From an uncultured Alistipes sp. (GTDB lineage: Bacteria; Bacteroidota; Bacteroidia; Bacteroidales; Rikenellaceae): a stretch of DNA of 19,577 nucleotides. Made by a program: the position numbers and the translations under genes. Of this stretch, positions 1 through 6,817 are shown piece after piece. The notes beneath the pieces were generated by a model. That model was not told the DNA's origin and made no database searches. It saw only the letters and a program-made list of their open reading frames with translations. Every line of letters starts with the position of its first letter. Position 1 is the first letter of the stretch. The stretch covers positions 1-19,577 of the forward strand of contig UQNV01000041.1 of NCBI GenBank assembly GCA_900542505.1, written 5' to 3'.

Positions 1-46
1 TACACACTGCATATCGTCGGCAGCGTCAGATGTGTATAAGAGACAG
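1..46 (+). other. Illumina Nextera i5 adapter remnant (not genomic)
   Basis: Bases 1-5 (TACAC) match the end of the P5 flow-cell oligo. Bases 6-13 (ACTGCATA) match the Nextera i5 index known as S506/N506. Bases 14-46 match the Nextera read-1 transposase adapter, ending in the Tn5 mosaic end AGATGTGTATAAGAGACAG at 28-46. This is library-construction sequence left in the assembly. Genomic DNA starts at 47. Confidence 0.98.
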
Positions 47-492
47 GTCTATATCGTCAAGGAAGGCATCCTGCGGGTGGTCTACTTCGAGAAGGATAAG
101 GAGGAGACCTACGGCTTTGCCTCGCCGGGGACGATTTTTCTCTCGCCACACTCCTATTATAGAATCAACCCGCCGTCATGCAGTTCGAGACCTGCAGGAA
201 GGGGTGCACCTGCATCATGGTCCCCAAGGCGAAGTTCGAGCAGCTGCTCGTCGAATCGCACGAGTTCGCCCGCTGGATGTTCGACCTGGCGATGGGACAG
301 TTCTATACGTCGGAGAAGAAACTGAAATACATCAAGGGCGACGCCCGCGAGCGGATTATCGCCGTGCTGAAGTACCGGCCCGAGATACTGGAGGTGGTCT
401 CGTCGCGGATTCTGGCGTCGTATATCGGTGTGACCGAGGCCTACCTGTGCCGCATCAAGAAGGAGCTCCGCGAAGGCGGCGGGGAAAAGTAG
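47..492 (+). pseudogene. Crp/Fnr-family transcriptional regulator, 5'-truncated and frame-broken
   Basis: This is the C-terminal part of a cyclic-nucleotide-binding-type regulator whose 5' end is cut off by the contig edge. The frame beginning VYIVKEGILRVVYFEKDKEE (47 onward) reads as the beta-roll of the sensor domain (EG-x-LR-V-Y pattern) up to about ...SPHSYYR. The protein then continues in another frame from about 166, QPAVMQFETC, through the long dimerisation helix to a winged-helix DNA-binding region (...SSRILASYIGVTEAYLCRIKKEL, where A-x-x-x-G-V-T-x-x-x-L-x-R-I is the recognition helix), with TAG at 490-492. One missing base near 161-166 would restore a continuous YYRNQPAVMQFE reading. 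The break is therefore probably a sequencing or assembly error close to the contig end, but a real lesion cannot be excluded. The ligand and targets are unknown. Apparent start codons within 30-46 lie in adapter DNA and are not real. Confidence 0.8.
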
Positions 493-589
493 TCGGAGCG
501 TCCTGTTCCGCACGGAGAGGCTGTCGGGGCTGTGCCTTGTGTCTCTGTACCTCGTGCCTTTGAGCCCTGTGCTTCGTGTCGCGTATCGG

Positions 590-624
590 AAAAAGGGCCC
601 TCAGCTGCAGCTGAGGGCCCTTTT
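590..624. terminator. Bidirectional intrinsic terminator, perfect palindrome
   Basis: Positions 591-624 form a perfect 34-bp palindrome with 17-nt arms: four A, then GGGCCCTCAGCTG, then its reverse complement ending in four T. The centre is GCTGCAGC. It therefore gives a G+C-rich hairpin with a U tract on both strands. It lies between the plus-strand regulator (ends 492) and the minus-strand secreted protein (ends 646), as expected for a shared terminator of convergent genes. Confidence 0.88.
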
Positions 625-645
625 GGGTTAGTATCCGGACCTTTG

Positions 646-1092
646 TCAGAGCGATTCAACGAAGGATTCCGCCTCGGAGGGCAGCAGACGCAGTGCGTGT
701 CCCATCTGGTAGTTGGTCTGCGCCGTCGACGAGGTGATGAACTCCATGCTGATTTGGAAGACTCCGTCGCCTTCGCTGTCGGGATAGGCCACATACTTGC
801 AGATGTACTTGTTGTGGTTGTAGTCGTTGGCCAGCGAGACGAGCTCGTCGACGGACCTGTCCGTAGCAAACTGGATTCGGACCTCCACATAGGTATATCC
901 CATGCCGCTGTCCTTCGAGAGTACGTAATAGGTATATCCCTGCACTTTGAACTTGATGTCGCCGTCCTCGTCGTACGAGGGGGCGTAACCTTCGTTGCGC
1001 AGGTAGGACATGACGTCCGATTTCACGTTCTGTGCCCGGAGCGTTCCGGCCGCACAGAAGAGCATGAGCAGAAGCAGGGCTAATTTCTTCAT
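646..1092 (-). CDS. Small secreted YbjN-like protein
   Basis: A 148-residue protein with a clear signal peptide: MKK, a Leu-rich core at residues 4-13, and probable cleavage after LRA (residue 20, before QNVKSD). The mature part contains SYLRNEGYAPSYDEDGDIKF at about 29-48, followed by alternating strands and the helix VDELVSLANDYN at about 81-92. This pattern resembles the YbjN / type III secretion chaperone-like fold, in which a conserved acidic 'DEDGDI' stretch precedes the first strand. There are no catalytic residues to name and its role is unknown; the YbjN assignment is by pattern only. The ATG at 1090-1092 is preferred because it gives the intact signal peptide. A -7 box about 93 bases upstream suggests its own promoter. 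It converges on the Crp/Fnr gene across the 591-624 palindrome. Confidence 0.85.
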   Translation of the reverse strand: MKKLALLLLMLFCAAGTLRAQNVKSDVMSYLRNEGYAPSYDEDGDIKFKVQGYTYYVLSKDSGMGYTYVEVRIQFATDRSVDELVSLANDYNHNKYICKYVAYPDSEGDGVFQISMEFITSSTAQTNYQMGHALRLLPSEAESFVESL

Positions 1093-1185
1093 GGCATTAG
1101 GTTTTAGGGTTGTCTGATAATGCGGGCGGGCGGGTCGAAAATCGGACGGGCCGGGCTTCGGGTCGGAACCTACCCGTTATTAATT

Positions 1186-1193
1186 CAAATATA
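1186..1193 (-). promoter_or_regulatory. Bacteroidota -7 box for the YbjN-like gene
   Basis: On the minus strand this reads TATATTTG, a full match to the TAnnTTTG -7 consensus of the Bacteroidota housekeeping sigma factor. Transcription would begin just below about 1182, giving a leader of roughly 90 nt before the ATG at 1092. No convincing TTTG -33 element is seen. The box lies just past the stop codon of the upstream editing-protein gene. Confidence 0.55.
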
Positions 1194-1213
1194 CGAAAAA
1201 AATCGTTCGTTGT

Positions 1214-1720
1214 TTAATAAAGTTCGATGAATTCGTACGAATTGCCCACCGCAGCCAGATAGCGCAGGAACTCGTCGCGCGTGATGACCACCGTCGCCCG
1301 GTTGTCGTTGGGGTGGAACGAGTAGGAGTCGTAGCGCTCGAGGTTGCGGTCGAGGAAGAGGTGCACGTGGTGCTCCGCATCGTTGATGAGCCCGAAGGGC
1401 GAAACCGACCCGGGGCGCAGGCTGAGCCACCGCTCCATGCGCTGCTCCGAGGCGAAGGAGAGCTTGCCCTGTCGCAGCCGGTGCTCCAGGTCGTGGATGG
1501 CCAGACTCTGCTCGCAGTCGAACGAGACCAGGTAGTGGCGGTTGCCCTTGTGGTTGCGGAAGAAGAGGTTCTTGCAGTGCTTCGAACCGTCGTCGTGCCA
1601 GTATTGGCGGGCGATGTCGATGGTCGGCGCCTCGGGGTGTTCGTACCAGGTGTAGCGGATGCCGTGGGCGTCGAGGTAGTCGAAAACCCGCTGCCGGCGG
1701 GCGTCGGGAGTGAGTTCCAT
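1214..1720 (-). CDS. YbaK/ProX-family aminoacyl-tRNA editing protein (Ala-tRNA(Pro) deacylase type)
   Basis: A 168-residue stand-alone editing domain related to the INS domain of prolyl-tRNA synthetase. Family members hydrolyse tRNA(Pro) mischarged with alanine (ProXp-ala) in the cytoplasm. Visible landmarks are YEHPEAPTIDIAR (about 26-38), SKHCKNLFFRN (46-56, containing the conserved catalytic-type Lys50 followed by N-L-F-F), HYLVSF (62-67) and the substrate-loop motif GSVSPFGL (104-111). The length is normal for the family. Its ATG (1720) lies 9 bases after the stop of the D-2-hydroxyacid dehydrogenase gene, so the two are probably cotranscribed. Specificity for Ala rather than Cys is inferred from resemblance to ProX/PrdX proteins and was not tested by alignment. 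Confidence 0.92.
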   Translation of the reverse strand: MELTPDARRQRVFDYLDAHGIRYTWYEHPEAPTIDIARQYWHDDGSKHCKNLFFRNHKGNRHYLVSFDCEQSLAIHDLEHRLRQGKLSFASEQRMERWLSLRPGSVSPFGLINDAEHHVHLFLDRNLERYDSYSFHPNDNRATVVITRDEFLRYLAAVGNSYEFIELY

Positions 1721-1729
1721 GGGCCTGGA

Positions 1730-2674
1730 TTATTGGCGGTTGCAGTATTTGGTGATGTTGCGCTCGATGCAGCCGACGAGCACCTCGACCGCCTCGGCGG
1801 GCGACCATGCGTTGTGGGGCGAGAGCAGGATGCGGTCCGGTGCGGCGATGTGCGTCAGCGGGTTGTCGGCCGCGACGGGCTCCTGCGTGAAGACGTCGAG
1901 CGCCGCGCCGGCGATGCTGCCCCGGTCGAGCGCCGTGGCCAGCGCCGCCTCGTCGACGATGCCGCCTCGTGCCACGTTGATGAGGATGGCCGACCGTTTC
2001 ATGATTTCGAGCTCGGGCGCGCCGATGAGGTTGCGCGTGCGGTCGTTGAGCGGACAGTGGATGGAGACTACGTCGGCCCAGCTCAGCAGCTCGGCCAGCG
2101 AGAGGGCAGGGTAGCGCTCCTCGCGTGCGACGCCCGAGGTGGAGGTGTAGCGCACCTCACAGCCGAAGGCTTCGGCCAGCCGCGCCACCTCGTGGCCGAT
2201 GGCACCCAGCCCGACGATGCCCCAGCGCGAGCCGTGCAGCTGGTGGTTGGGCAGGGCGAAGTGGAACTGCCGTCCCGACGAGGCGTAGGCGCCGCTCTTG
2301 ACGTAGCGGTCGTAGTAGACGCTGTGGCGCAGCAGCGCGATGGCGGCTCCGAGCGTCGTCTCGGCCACCGAGTGGGTCGAGTAGCCGGCCGCATTGCGCA
2401 CCTCGATGCCCAGCTCGGCCGCCGCCTCGAGGTCGATGTTGTTCATCCCCGTCGCGGCGACGCAGATGAGCCGGAGCGAGGGCAGCGCGCGCATCGTTTC
2501 GCGGTCGAGCACCACCTTGTTGGTGATGACAATCTCGGCTGTGCGGCAACGTTCCGCAACCTCCTCGCGCGAGGTGTTTTCGTAGCCCGTATAGTTGCCC
2601 GATGCCTTGAGACGGCTCAGGTCGGCGCCGCCCAGCGTGTATTCGTCGAGGAATACGATTTCAGGTTTTTCCAT
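1730..2674 (-). CDS. D-2-hydroxyacid dehydrogenase (glycerate/hydroxypyruvate reductase-like)
   Basis: A 314-residue NAD(P)-dependent oxidoreductase that interconverts 2-oxoacids and D-2-hydroxyacids. The split substrate domain surrounds a Rossmann domain with GLGAIG (155-160). The catalytic set is complete: Arg236 in NVARGGIVDE, Glu265 in TQEP and His287 in LSPHNAW. After beta-2 the sequence reads YTSTSG (about 177-181), with no Asp at the usual NAD-selecting position; this may allow NADP(H), but that is an inference. The exact substrate is undetermined (glycerate, hydroxypyruvate or lactate are all possible). The ATG at 2674 (MEKPEIVFLDEY) is preferred over an upstream TTG at 2698, because homologues of this family start near such a strand. 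It is the first gene of a probable two-gene unit with the tRNA editing protein. Confidence 0.9.
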   Translation of the reverse strand: MEKPEIVFLDEYTLGGADLSRLKASGNYTGYENTSREEVAERCRTAEIVITNKVVLDRETMRALPSLRLICVAATGMNNIDLEAAAELGIEVRNAAGYSTHSVAETTLGAAIALLRHSVYYDRYVKSGAYASSGRQFHFALPNHQLHGSRWGIVGLGAIGHEVARLAEAFGCEVRYTSTSGVAREERYPALSLAELLSWADVVSIHCPLNDRTRNLIGAPELEIMKRSAILINVARGGIVDEAALATALDRGSIAGAALDVFTQEPVAADNPLTHIAAPDRILLSPHNAWSPAEAVEVLVGCIERNITKYCNRQ

Positions 2675-2776
2675 GTCTTGTATAGCTTTGTAAATCAATT
2701 GTTTCTGTTTCGCACCCTTTGCTGGGCTCCGGCGTTGCCTCCCGCGTTCGGGCCTCCTCCCTCGACGCGCATTTCA

Positions 2777-2800
2777 CGTTCCGGGAAATTCCCCGGAACG
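2777..2800 (-). terminator. Hairpin in the tcdA / dehydrogenase intergenic region
   Basis: Arms CGTTCCGGG (2777-2785) and CCCGGAACG (2792-2800) pair perfectly around a 6-base loop. The hairpin sits 20 bases beyond the tcdA stop on the minus strand, which suits a transcript end or RNA-stabilising hairpin. There is no U tract after it on either strand, so classical intrinsic termination is doubtful. Confidence 0.4.
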
Positions 2801-2819
2801 CTGCGTCTGCGCCCTGGCG

Positions 2820-3551
2820 TCAGGGTATGGGCTCGCCCGCCAGGTCGCGGATGACCACCGAGGCGCAGCCGATGCCGAAGAGCGCCGGAACGTAGGAGAT
2901 GGTCCCGACGTTCGACTTCTTGTTCTGCTCCTCGCAGAGAATCATCGCCCCCTCGTGCATCGGTTCGGCCGAGAAGACGGCCCGGAATCCGCTCCGGATG
3001 CCGAGCTTGTGGAGCCGCTTGCGCAGCATGTGGGCCAGCGGGCAGTGGTGCGTCCGGCCGATGTCTGTAATCTCCATGCGCGTGGGGTCCGTCTTCGCGC
3101 CGGCGCCCATCGAGCTGACGAGCGGAAGATGGCGGTCGAGTGCCCCCTTGATGAGGGCCAGTTTGGGCGAGAGGGTGTCGATGGCATCGACGACATAGTC
3201 GTATGGGGCGGCGTCGAGCAGTGTGTAGGTCTCCTCGTCGCGGATGTAGCGGTTGACCACCGTCAGTTCGATGTCGGGATTGATGTCGCGCAGCCGTTCG
3301 GCCAGCACCTCGGCCTTCTGGCGGCCTACGGTCGAATGGAGCGCCACGAGCTGGCGGTTGATGTTCGACGGGGCCACCGCGTCGGCATCGGCGATGGTCA
3401 TGCGGCCCACGCCTGCGCGTGCTATCATCTCTGCGGCGTAGGCCCCCACGCCACCCAGTCCCACCACGAGGACGTGGGCTCCGCGGAGCCGTTCCACCTT
3501 CTCGGTTCCTAAAAGCAATTCGGTGCGTTCCAGCCAGTTGTCGTTGGTCAT
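2820..3551 (-). CDS. tcdA: tRNA threonylcarbamoyladenosine dehydratase (TcdA/CsdL, ThiF/MoeB superfamily)
   Basis: A 243-residue E1-like enzyme that, in the characterised family, uses ATP to dehydrate t6A37 of tRNA to the cyclic form ct6A. The nucleotide-binding loop is GLGGVG (31-36). The ATP/Mg-binding stretch is IADADAVAPSNINRQ (about 53-67), with Lys79 in GRQKAEVL. The family-typical segments VDAIDT (121-126), SSMGAGAKTDPT (146-157) and the C-terminal GTISYVPALFGIGCAS (216-231) are all present. The length is close to E. coli TcdA. The ATG (3551) overlaps the stop of the upstream TatD-family gene in an ATGA junction, which indicates translational coupling. The same frame stays open upstream to 4127, but that part is only a shadow of the TatD gene. 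Confidence 0.95.
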   Translation of the reverse strand: MTNDNWLERTELLLGTEKVERLRGAHVLVVGLGGVGAYAAEMIARAGVGRMTIADADAVAPSNINRQLVALHSTVGRQKAEVLAERLRDINPDIELTVVNRYIRDEETYTLLDAAPYDYVVDAIDTLSPKLALIKGALDRHLPLVSSMGAGAKTDPTRMEITDIGRTHHCPLAHMLRKRLHKLGIRSGFRAVFSAEPMHEGAMILCEEQNKKSNVGTISYVPALFGIGCASVVIRDLAGEPIP

Positions 3552-4138
3552 GTCGGTTTGAAAATGCGTTTGTAGTTCTCCCATGCGGCCTCGCGCAGCG
3601 TCTCGACGCTCATCCCCTTCGCCTCGGCCACCCGTGCGTAGATTTGTTCGACGGGCGTCGGGCTCTCGTCGGTCTCGACGAAGAGTTGCCCGAGCGGAGT
3701 CGCGCGCAGCGCCTCCACCGTGCGGGGCGATGAGAAGGTCCGCTCGCCGAACGAGAGGCAGAAGCCGCGGGCGAGCGCCAGCCGCGCCTGTTGCGGCGAG
3801 CCGACGAAGCCGTGGAAGATGACCGCCCGGAGAAGCCGGTGGGCGGCGAGCTCCCTCATCGTCGGCTCGAAGGCCCTGACGCAGTGCAGCACCACGGGCA
3901 TGCCGAGCTCCTCGGCCAGCGCCAGCTGTGCGCCGAAGAGCTCCATCTGCCGTTCGCGCGGAACGTCGCAGGCGAAATCGAGGCCGATTTCGCCGATGGC
4001 CTCGGCTCCGTCGAGCTCCGCGCGAAGGCCGTCGCACCTCCGTGTCGCGGCCTCCCACGGGTGAATGCCCGCCGTGCGCAGTTCGATGCCCCGGCCCGTG
4101 AAACAGTGCGTGTGGATGTTGACCCATGGAGTTGTCAT
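3548..4138 (-). CDS. TatD-family metal-dependent hydrolase (short form)
   Basis: A 196-residue amidohydrolase-fold protein of the TatD deoxyribonuclease family. The metal ligands can be followed in order: H9-x-H11 in NIHTHCF, Glu50 in GEIGLDF, His85 in VVLHCVRAF, His109 in IFHGF and Asp157 in ETDESP. It is shorter than the usual ~260 residues, with a compressed segment straight after HTHCF: it goes directly to GIHPWEA, without the normal loop and first helices. The catalytic set still looks complete. DNase or other hydrolase activity is inferred from the family. The gene ends in an ATGA overlap with tcdA. A -7 box begins only 5 bases upstream of the ATG, so the transcript may be leaderless. 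Confidence 0.9.
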   Translation of the reverse strand: MTTPWVNIHTHCFTGRGIELRTAGIHPWEAATRRCDGLRAELDGAEAIGEIGLDFACDVPRERQMELFGAQLALAEELGMPVVLHCVRAFEPTMRELAAHRLLRAVIFHGFVGSPQQARLALARGFCLSFGERTFSSPRTVEALRATPLGQLFVETDESPTPVEQIYARVAEAKGMSVETLREAAWENYKRIFKPT

Positions 4139-4143
4139 GCAGG

Positions 4144-4151
4144 CAAATTTA
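4144..4151 (-). promoter_or_regulatory. -7 box directly upstream of the TatD-family gene
   Basis: On the minus strand this reads TAAATTTG, matching TAnnTTTG, and only 5 bases separate it from the ATG at 4138. The predicted transcription start therefore coincides with or nearly abuts the start codon, suggesting a leaderless or near-leaderless tatD-tcdA mRNA. No good -33 element is visible. Confidence 0.5.
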
Positions 4152-4215
4152 CGGATTTCCGAGCGAAATTATAGATTTATAAGTTAATTTAAAAATATTG
4201 TGCTCCGGATGGGAA

Positions 4216-4241
4216 TTTGTCGAAAAAAAATCGTATTTTCG
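4216..4241 (+). promoter_or_regulatory. Possible promoter of the nqr operon
   Basis: TTTG at 4216-4219 and TATTTTCG at 4234-4241 resemble the -33 and -7 elements of Bacteroidota promoters. The match is imperfect: there is one mismatch in the -7 box, and the 14-base spacer is shorter than usual. It would leave a leader of roughly 75 nt before nqrA at 4324. No riboswitch or attenuator structure was recognised in that leader. Confidence 0.35.
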
Positions 4242-4323
4242 CACGCGAATTAGTGTGTTAGCCAACTAACAACGCAAGCGGAAACCCATAAACATTCCAA
4301 ATAACAATCAAAATCTTTAATCA

Positions 4324-5679
4324 ATGTCGAAAATCATTACACTACGCAAGGGTCTCGACATCAATCTTCAGGGCAAGGCTCAGGAGACGTTGGCGGAAGC
4401 GCCTCGTTCTTCGGAATATGCCGTGTCGCCCCTCGATTTCGAGGGCGTGACGCCCAAGCTGTTGGTTAAGGTGGGTGACAAGGTGAAGGCCGGAACGCCG
4501 TTGTTCTTCAACAAGTACAACGAGCGCATTCTCTTCACGTCGCCCGTCAGCGGTACGGTAACCGCCATCAACCGCGGCGAGAAGCGCAAGGTGCTCAACG
4601 TGACGGTTGCGGCCGATGCCCAGCCGGCCTACGAGGAGTTCGCACGGCTCGAGCCGGCGAAGGCTTCGCGCGAGGAGATTGTCGAGCTGCTGCTCAAGTC
4701 GGGCCTCTGGCCGATGCTCGTGCAGCGTCCCTACGGCATCATCGCCGACCCGAACGACGTACCGAAGGCGGTCTTCATCTCCGCATTCGATTCCGCGCCG
4801 CTGGCTCCCGACTACAACTTCGTGCTGCAGGGCGAGCAGAAGAACCTGCAGACGGGTATCGAGGTGATGCGTCGCCTGACCTCGGGTGCGGTGCACCTTT
4901 CGATGCGTGCCGGCGCCGAGGGCATGATGCCGTCGCTGCGCAATGTCGAACAGCACACCTTCGCGGGCAAGCACCCCGTGGGCAACGTGGGTGTCCAGAT
5001 TCACCACATCGACCCCATCAACAAGGGCGAGGTGGCCTGGACGGTCAACATCCAGGACCTGGCCATCATCGGCCGCCTGTTCAACGAGGGCCGCGTCGAC
5101 ATGACCAAGGTCATTGCCGTGGCCGGTTCGGAGGTTGCCGCACCGCACTACGTACGGATTGTCTCGGGCGCAAGCGTCGAGTCGATTCTCGGCAACAACA
5201 TCAAGCCTCAGAAGGAGGGTGACAGCGTCCGCATCATCTCGGGCAACGTACTGACGGGTGCGAAGGTCGCCGCCGACGGCTTCATCGGCTTCTATGCCAA
5301 CATGCTCACGGTGATTCCCGAGGGTGACAAGTACGAACTGCTGGGCTGGGCAATGCCCCGCTGCAAGAAGTTCTCGGTTTCGCGCGCCTACTTCTCGTGG
5401 CTCTGCCCGAAGAAGTCCTACCGGCTCGATACGAACCTCAACGGCGGCGAGCGTCCCTTCGTGGTGACGGGCCTCTACGAGCAGTATCTGCCCATGGACA
5501 TCTACCCGATGTACCTGCTGAAGGCCTGCCTGGCCGGCGACATCGAGAAGATGGAGAATCTGGGCATCTACGAGGTGGTGGAGGAGGATTTCGCCCTCTG
5601 CGAGTTCGTCGACCCCTCGAAAATCGAGATTCAGCAGATTATCCGCGACGGTATTAACTTAATGATTAAGGAGGCTTAA
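4324..5679 (+). CDS. nqrA: Na+-translocating NADH:quinone reductase subunit A
   Basis: A 451-residue peripheral subunit of the six-subunit Na+-NQR, which passes electrons from NADH to quinone and exports Na+. NqrA is the cytoplasmic subunit linked to quinone binding. The start MSKIITLRKGLDINLQGKAQ and the early lipoyl-like segment (LLVKVGDKVKAGTPLF ... FTSPVSGTVTAINRGEKRKV, about 47-89) are diagnostic. So is the C-terminal part with GLYEQYLPMDIYPMYLLKA (about 386-404) and EEDFALCEFVDPSKIEI (about 421-437). The length is normal. It is the first gene of the operon; nqrB follows after 2 bases, with its ribosome-binding site inside the nqrA 3' end. The 185-base gap to the divergent TatD-family gene carries the probable promoters of both. 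Confidence 0.98.
   Translation: MSKIITLRKGLDINLQGKAQETLAEAPRSSEYAVSPLDFEGVTPKLLVKVGDKVKAGTPLFFNKYNERILFTSPVSGTVTAINRGEKRKVLNVTVAADAQPAYEEFARLEPAKASREEIVELLLKSGLWPMLVQRPYGIIADPNDVPKAVFISAFDSAPLAPDYNFVLQGEQKNLQTGIEVMRRLTSGAVHLSMRAGAEGMMPSLRNVEQHTFAGKHPVGNVGVQIHHIDPINKGEVAWTVNIQDLAIIGRLFNEGRVDMTKVIAVAGSEVAAPHYVRIVSGASVESILGNNIKPQKEGDSVRIISGNVLTGAKVAADGFIGFYANMLTVIPEGDKYELLGWAMPRCKKFSVSRAYFSWLCPKKSYRLDTNLNGGERPFVVTGLYEQYLPMDIYPMYLLKACLAGDIEKMENLGIYEVVEEDFALCEFVDPSKIEIQQIIRDGINLMIKEA
5668..5674 (+). promoter_or_regulatory. Strong Shine-Dalgarno of nqrB
   Basis: AAGGAGG lies inside the last codons of nqrA, 7 bases before the nqrB ATG at 5682. A full-strength anti-16S match is uncommon in Bacteroidota, where most starts have A-rich leaders instead. 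It fixes the nqrB start. Confidence 0.6.
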
Positions 5680-5681
5680 CG

Positions 5682-6809
5682 ATGGGACTGCGTAAATTCA
5701 TGGACAACATCAAGCCCACCTTTACCAAGGGTGGTAAACTGGGCTTCCTCGAATCGACATTCGATGCGTTCGAGACCTTCCTCTTCGTGCCCAATACGAC
5801 CACGAAGAAGGGTGCGCACATCCGCGACTGCAACGATATGAAACGTACGATGATTGTAGTGGTCGTGGCTTTGCTGCCCGCATTCCTCTTCGGTTGCTTC
5901 AACACGGGTATCCAGGTCGGCCTGACGGGCTTCACGGCCTTCTTTTACGGTCTGGTGCGTGTGCTGCCGATGGTCTGCGTCTCCTACATCGTCGGTCTGG
6001 GCATCGAGTTCGCCTTCGCCCAGGCCCGCGGCCACGAGGTCAACGAGGGCTTCCTCGTTTCGGGTCTGCTCATCCCGATGATTATGCCGGTGAGCACGCC
6101 GCTCTGGATGGTCGCTCTGGCAACGGCCTTTGCCGTGGTCTTCGGCAAGGAGGTCTTCGGCGGTACGGGTATGAATGTCTTCAACCCCGCCCTGCTGGCC
6201 CGCGCCTTCGCATTCTTCGCCTATACGCCCTCGATGTCGGGCGAGACGGTCTGGTATTCCGACTGGACGATGATGGGCGCTCAGGTCGACGGCATCACGG
6301 GTGCCACGGCGCTCGAGCAGCTCGGTTCCACCGGTACGATGGCCTACTCGCCGCTCGATGCCTTCCTGGGCTTCATCCCCGGTTCGTTCGGTGAGACCTC
6401 GACGCTGGCCATTCTCATCGGCGGCGCGATTCTGCTCCTGACGGGCATCGCTTCGTGGCGTACGATGCTCTCGGTATTTGTCGGCGGTCTGGCTATGGGC
6501 TACCTCTTCCAGGCCATCGGCGTGACGGAGTATCCCGCATGGTGGCACCTGATTGTCGGCGGTTTCGCATTCGGTGCGGTCTTCATGGCCACCGACCCCG
6601 TGACCTCGGCCCAGACCAACAAGGGCAAGTACATCGTCGGCTTCCTGACGGGTGCCCTGGCCGTGCTCATCCGCGTGGTCAACCCGGCATACCCCGAGGG
6701 CATGATGCTTTCGATTCTCTTCATGAACGCGCTGGCTCCGCTGGTGGACTACTTCGTGGTCGAGGCGAACATCTCGCGCAGAAACAAACGTGTTAAACTG
6801 GCAAAATAG
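5682..6809 (+). CDS. nqrB: Na+-translocating NADH:quinone reductase subunit B
   Basis: A 375-residue integral membrane subunit of the RnfD/NqrB family that carries covalent FMN and forms much of the Na+ and quinone path. The N-terminal cytoplasmic stretch [20 protein letters not shown] is followed by about ten hydrophobic helices from about residue 55. The flavinylation motif DGITGATAL (203-211) places FMN on Thr209, using the usual (S/T)GAT pattern. [16 protein letters not shown] (121-136), [16 protein letters not shown] (161-176) and [16 protein letters not shown] (301-316) are family hallmarks. Only 2 bases separate it from nqrA and 8 from nqrC. The covalent flavin requires an ApbE-type FMN transferase, which is not encoded in this window. 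Confidence 0.98.
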   Translation: MGLRKFMDNIKPTFTKGGKLGFLESTFDAFETFLFVPNTTTKKGAHIRDCNDMKRTMIVVVVALLPAFLFGCFNTGIQVGLTGFTAFFYGLVRVLPMVCVSYIVGLGIEFAFAQARGHEVNEGFLVSGLLIPMIMPVSTPLWMVALATAFAVVFGKEVFGGTGMNVFNPALLARAFAFFAYTPSMSGETVWYSDWTMMGAQVDGITGATALEQLGSTGTMAYSPLDAFLGFIPGSFGETSTLAILIGGAILLLTGIASWRTMLSVFVGGLAMGYLFQAIGVTEYPAWWHLIVGGFAFGAVFMATDPVTSAQTNKGKYIVGFLTGALAVLIRVVNPAYPEGMMLSILFMNALAPLVDYFVVEANISRRNKRVKLAK

Positions 6810-6817
6810 GGAGTAGA

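Noticed and set aside
28..46. Tn5 mosaic end suggesting a natural Tn5-type transposon
   Set aside because: It is joined to the Nextera read-1 adapter, an i5 index and P5 bases, so it is library sequence. There is no transposase gene.
1313..2854. 513-codon open frame on the plus strand opposite the tRNA-editing and dehydrogenase genes
   Set aside because: The translation is low-complexity (Val/Arg/Gly-rich) with no family features, and the minus strand encodes two clear enzymes. Long antisense frames are expected at this G+C content.
3552..4127. Upstream extension of the tcdA frame to 435 codons, as if a fusion protein
   Set aside because: The added part is the TatD-family gene read out of frame. 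The TcdA family start MTNDNWLERTELL at 3551, with its ATGA overlap, is the natural start.
4242..4323. Riboswitch or attenuator in the nqrA leader
   Set aside because: The leader is short and A/T-rich, and I found no conserved aptamer motif or terminator/antiterminator pair.
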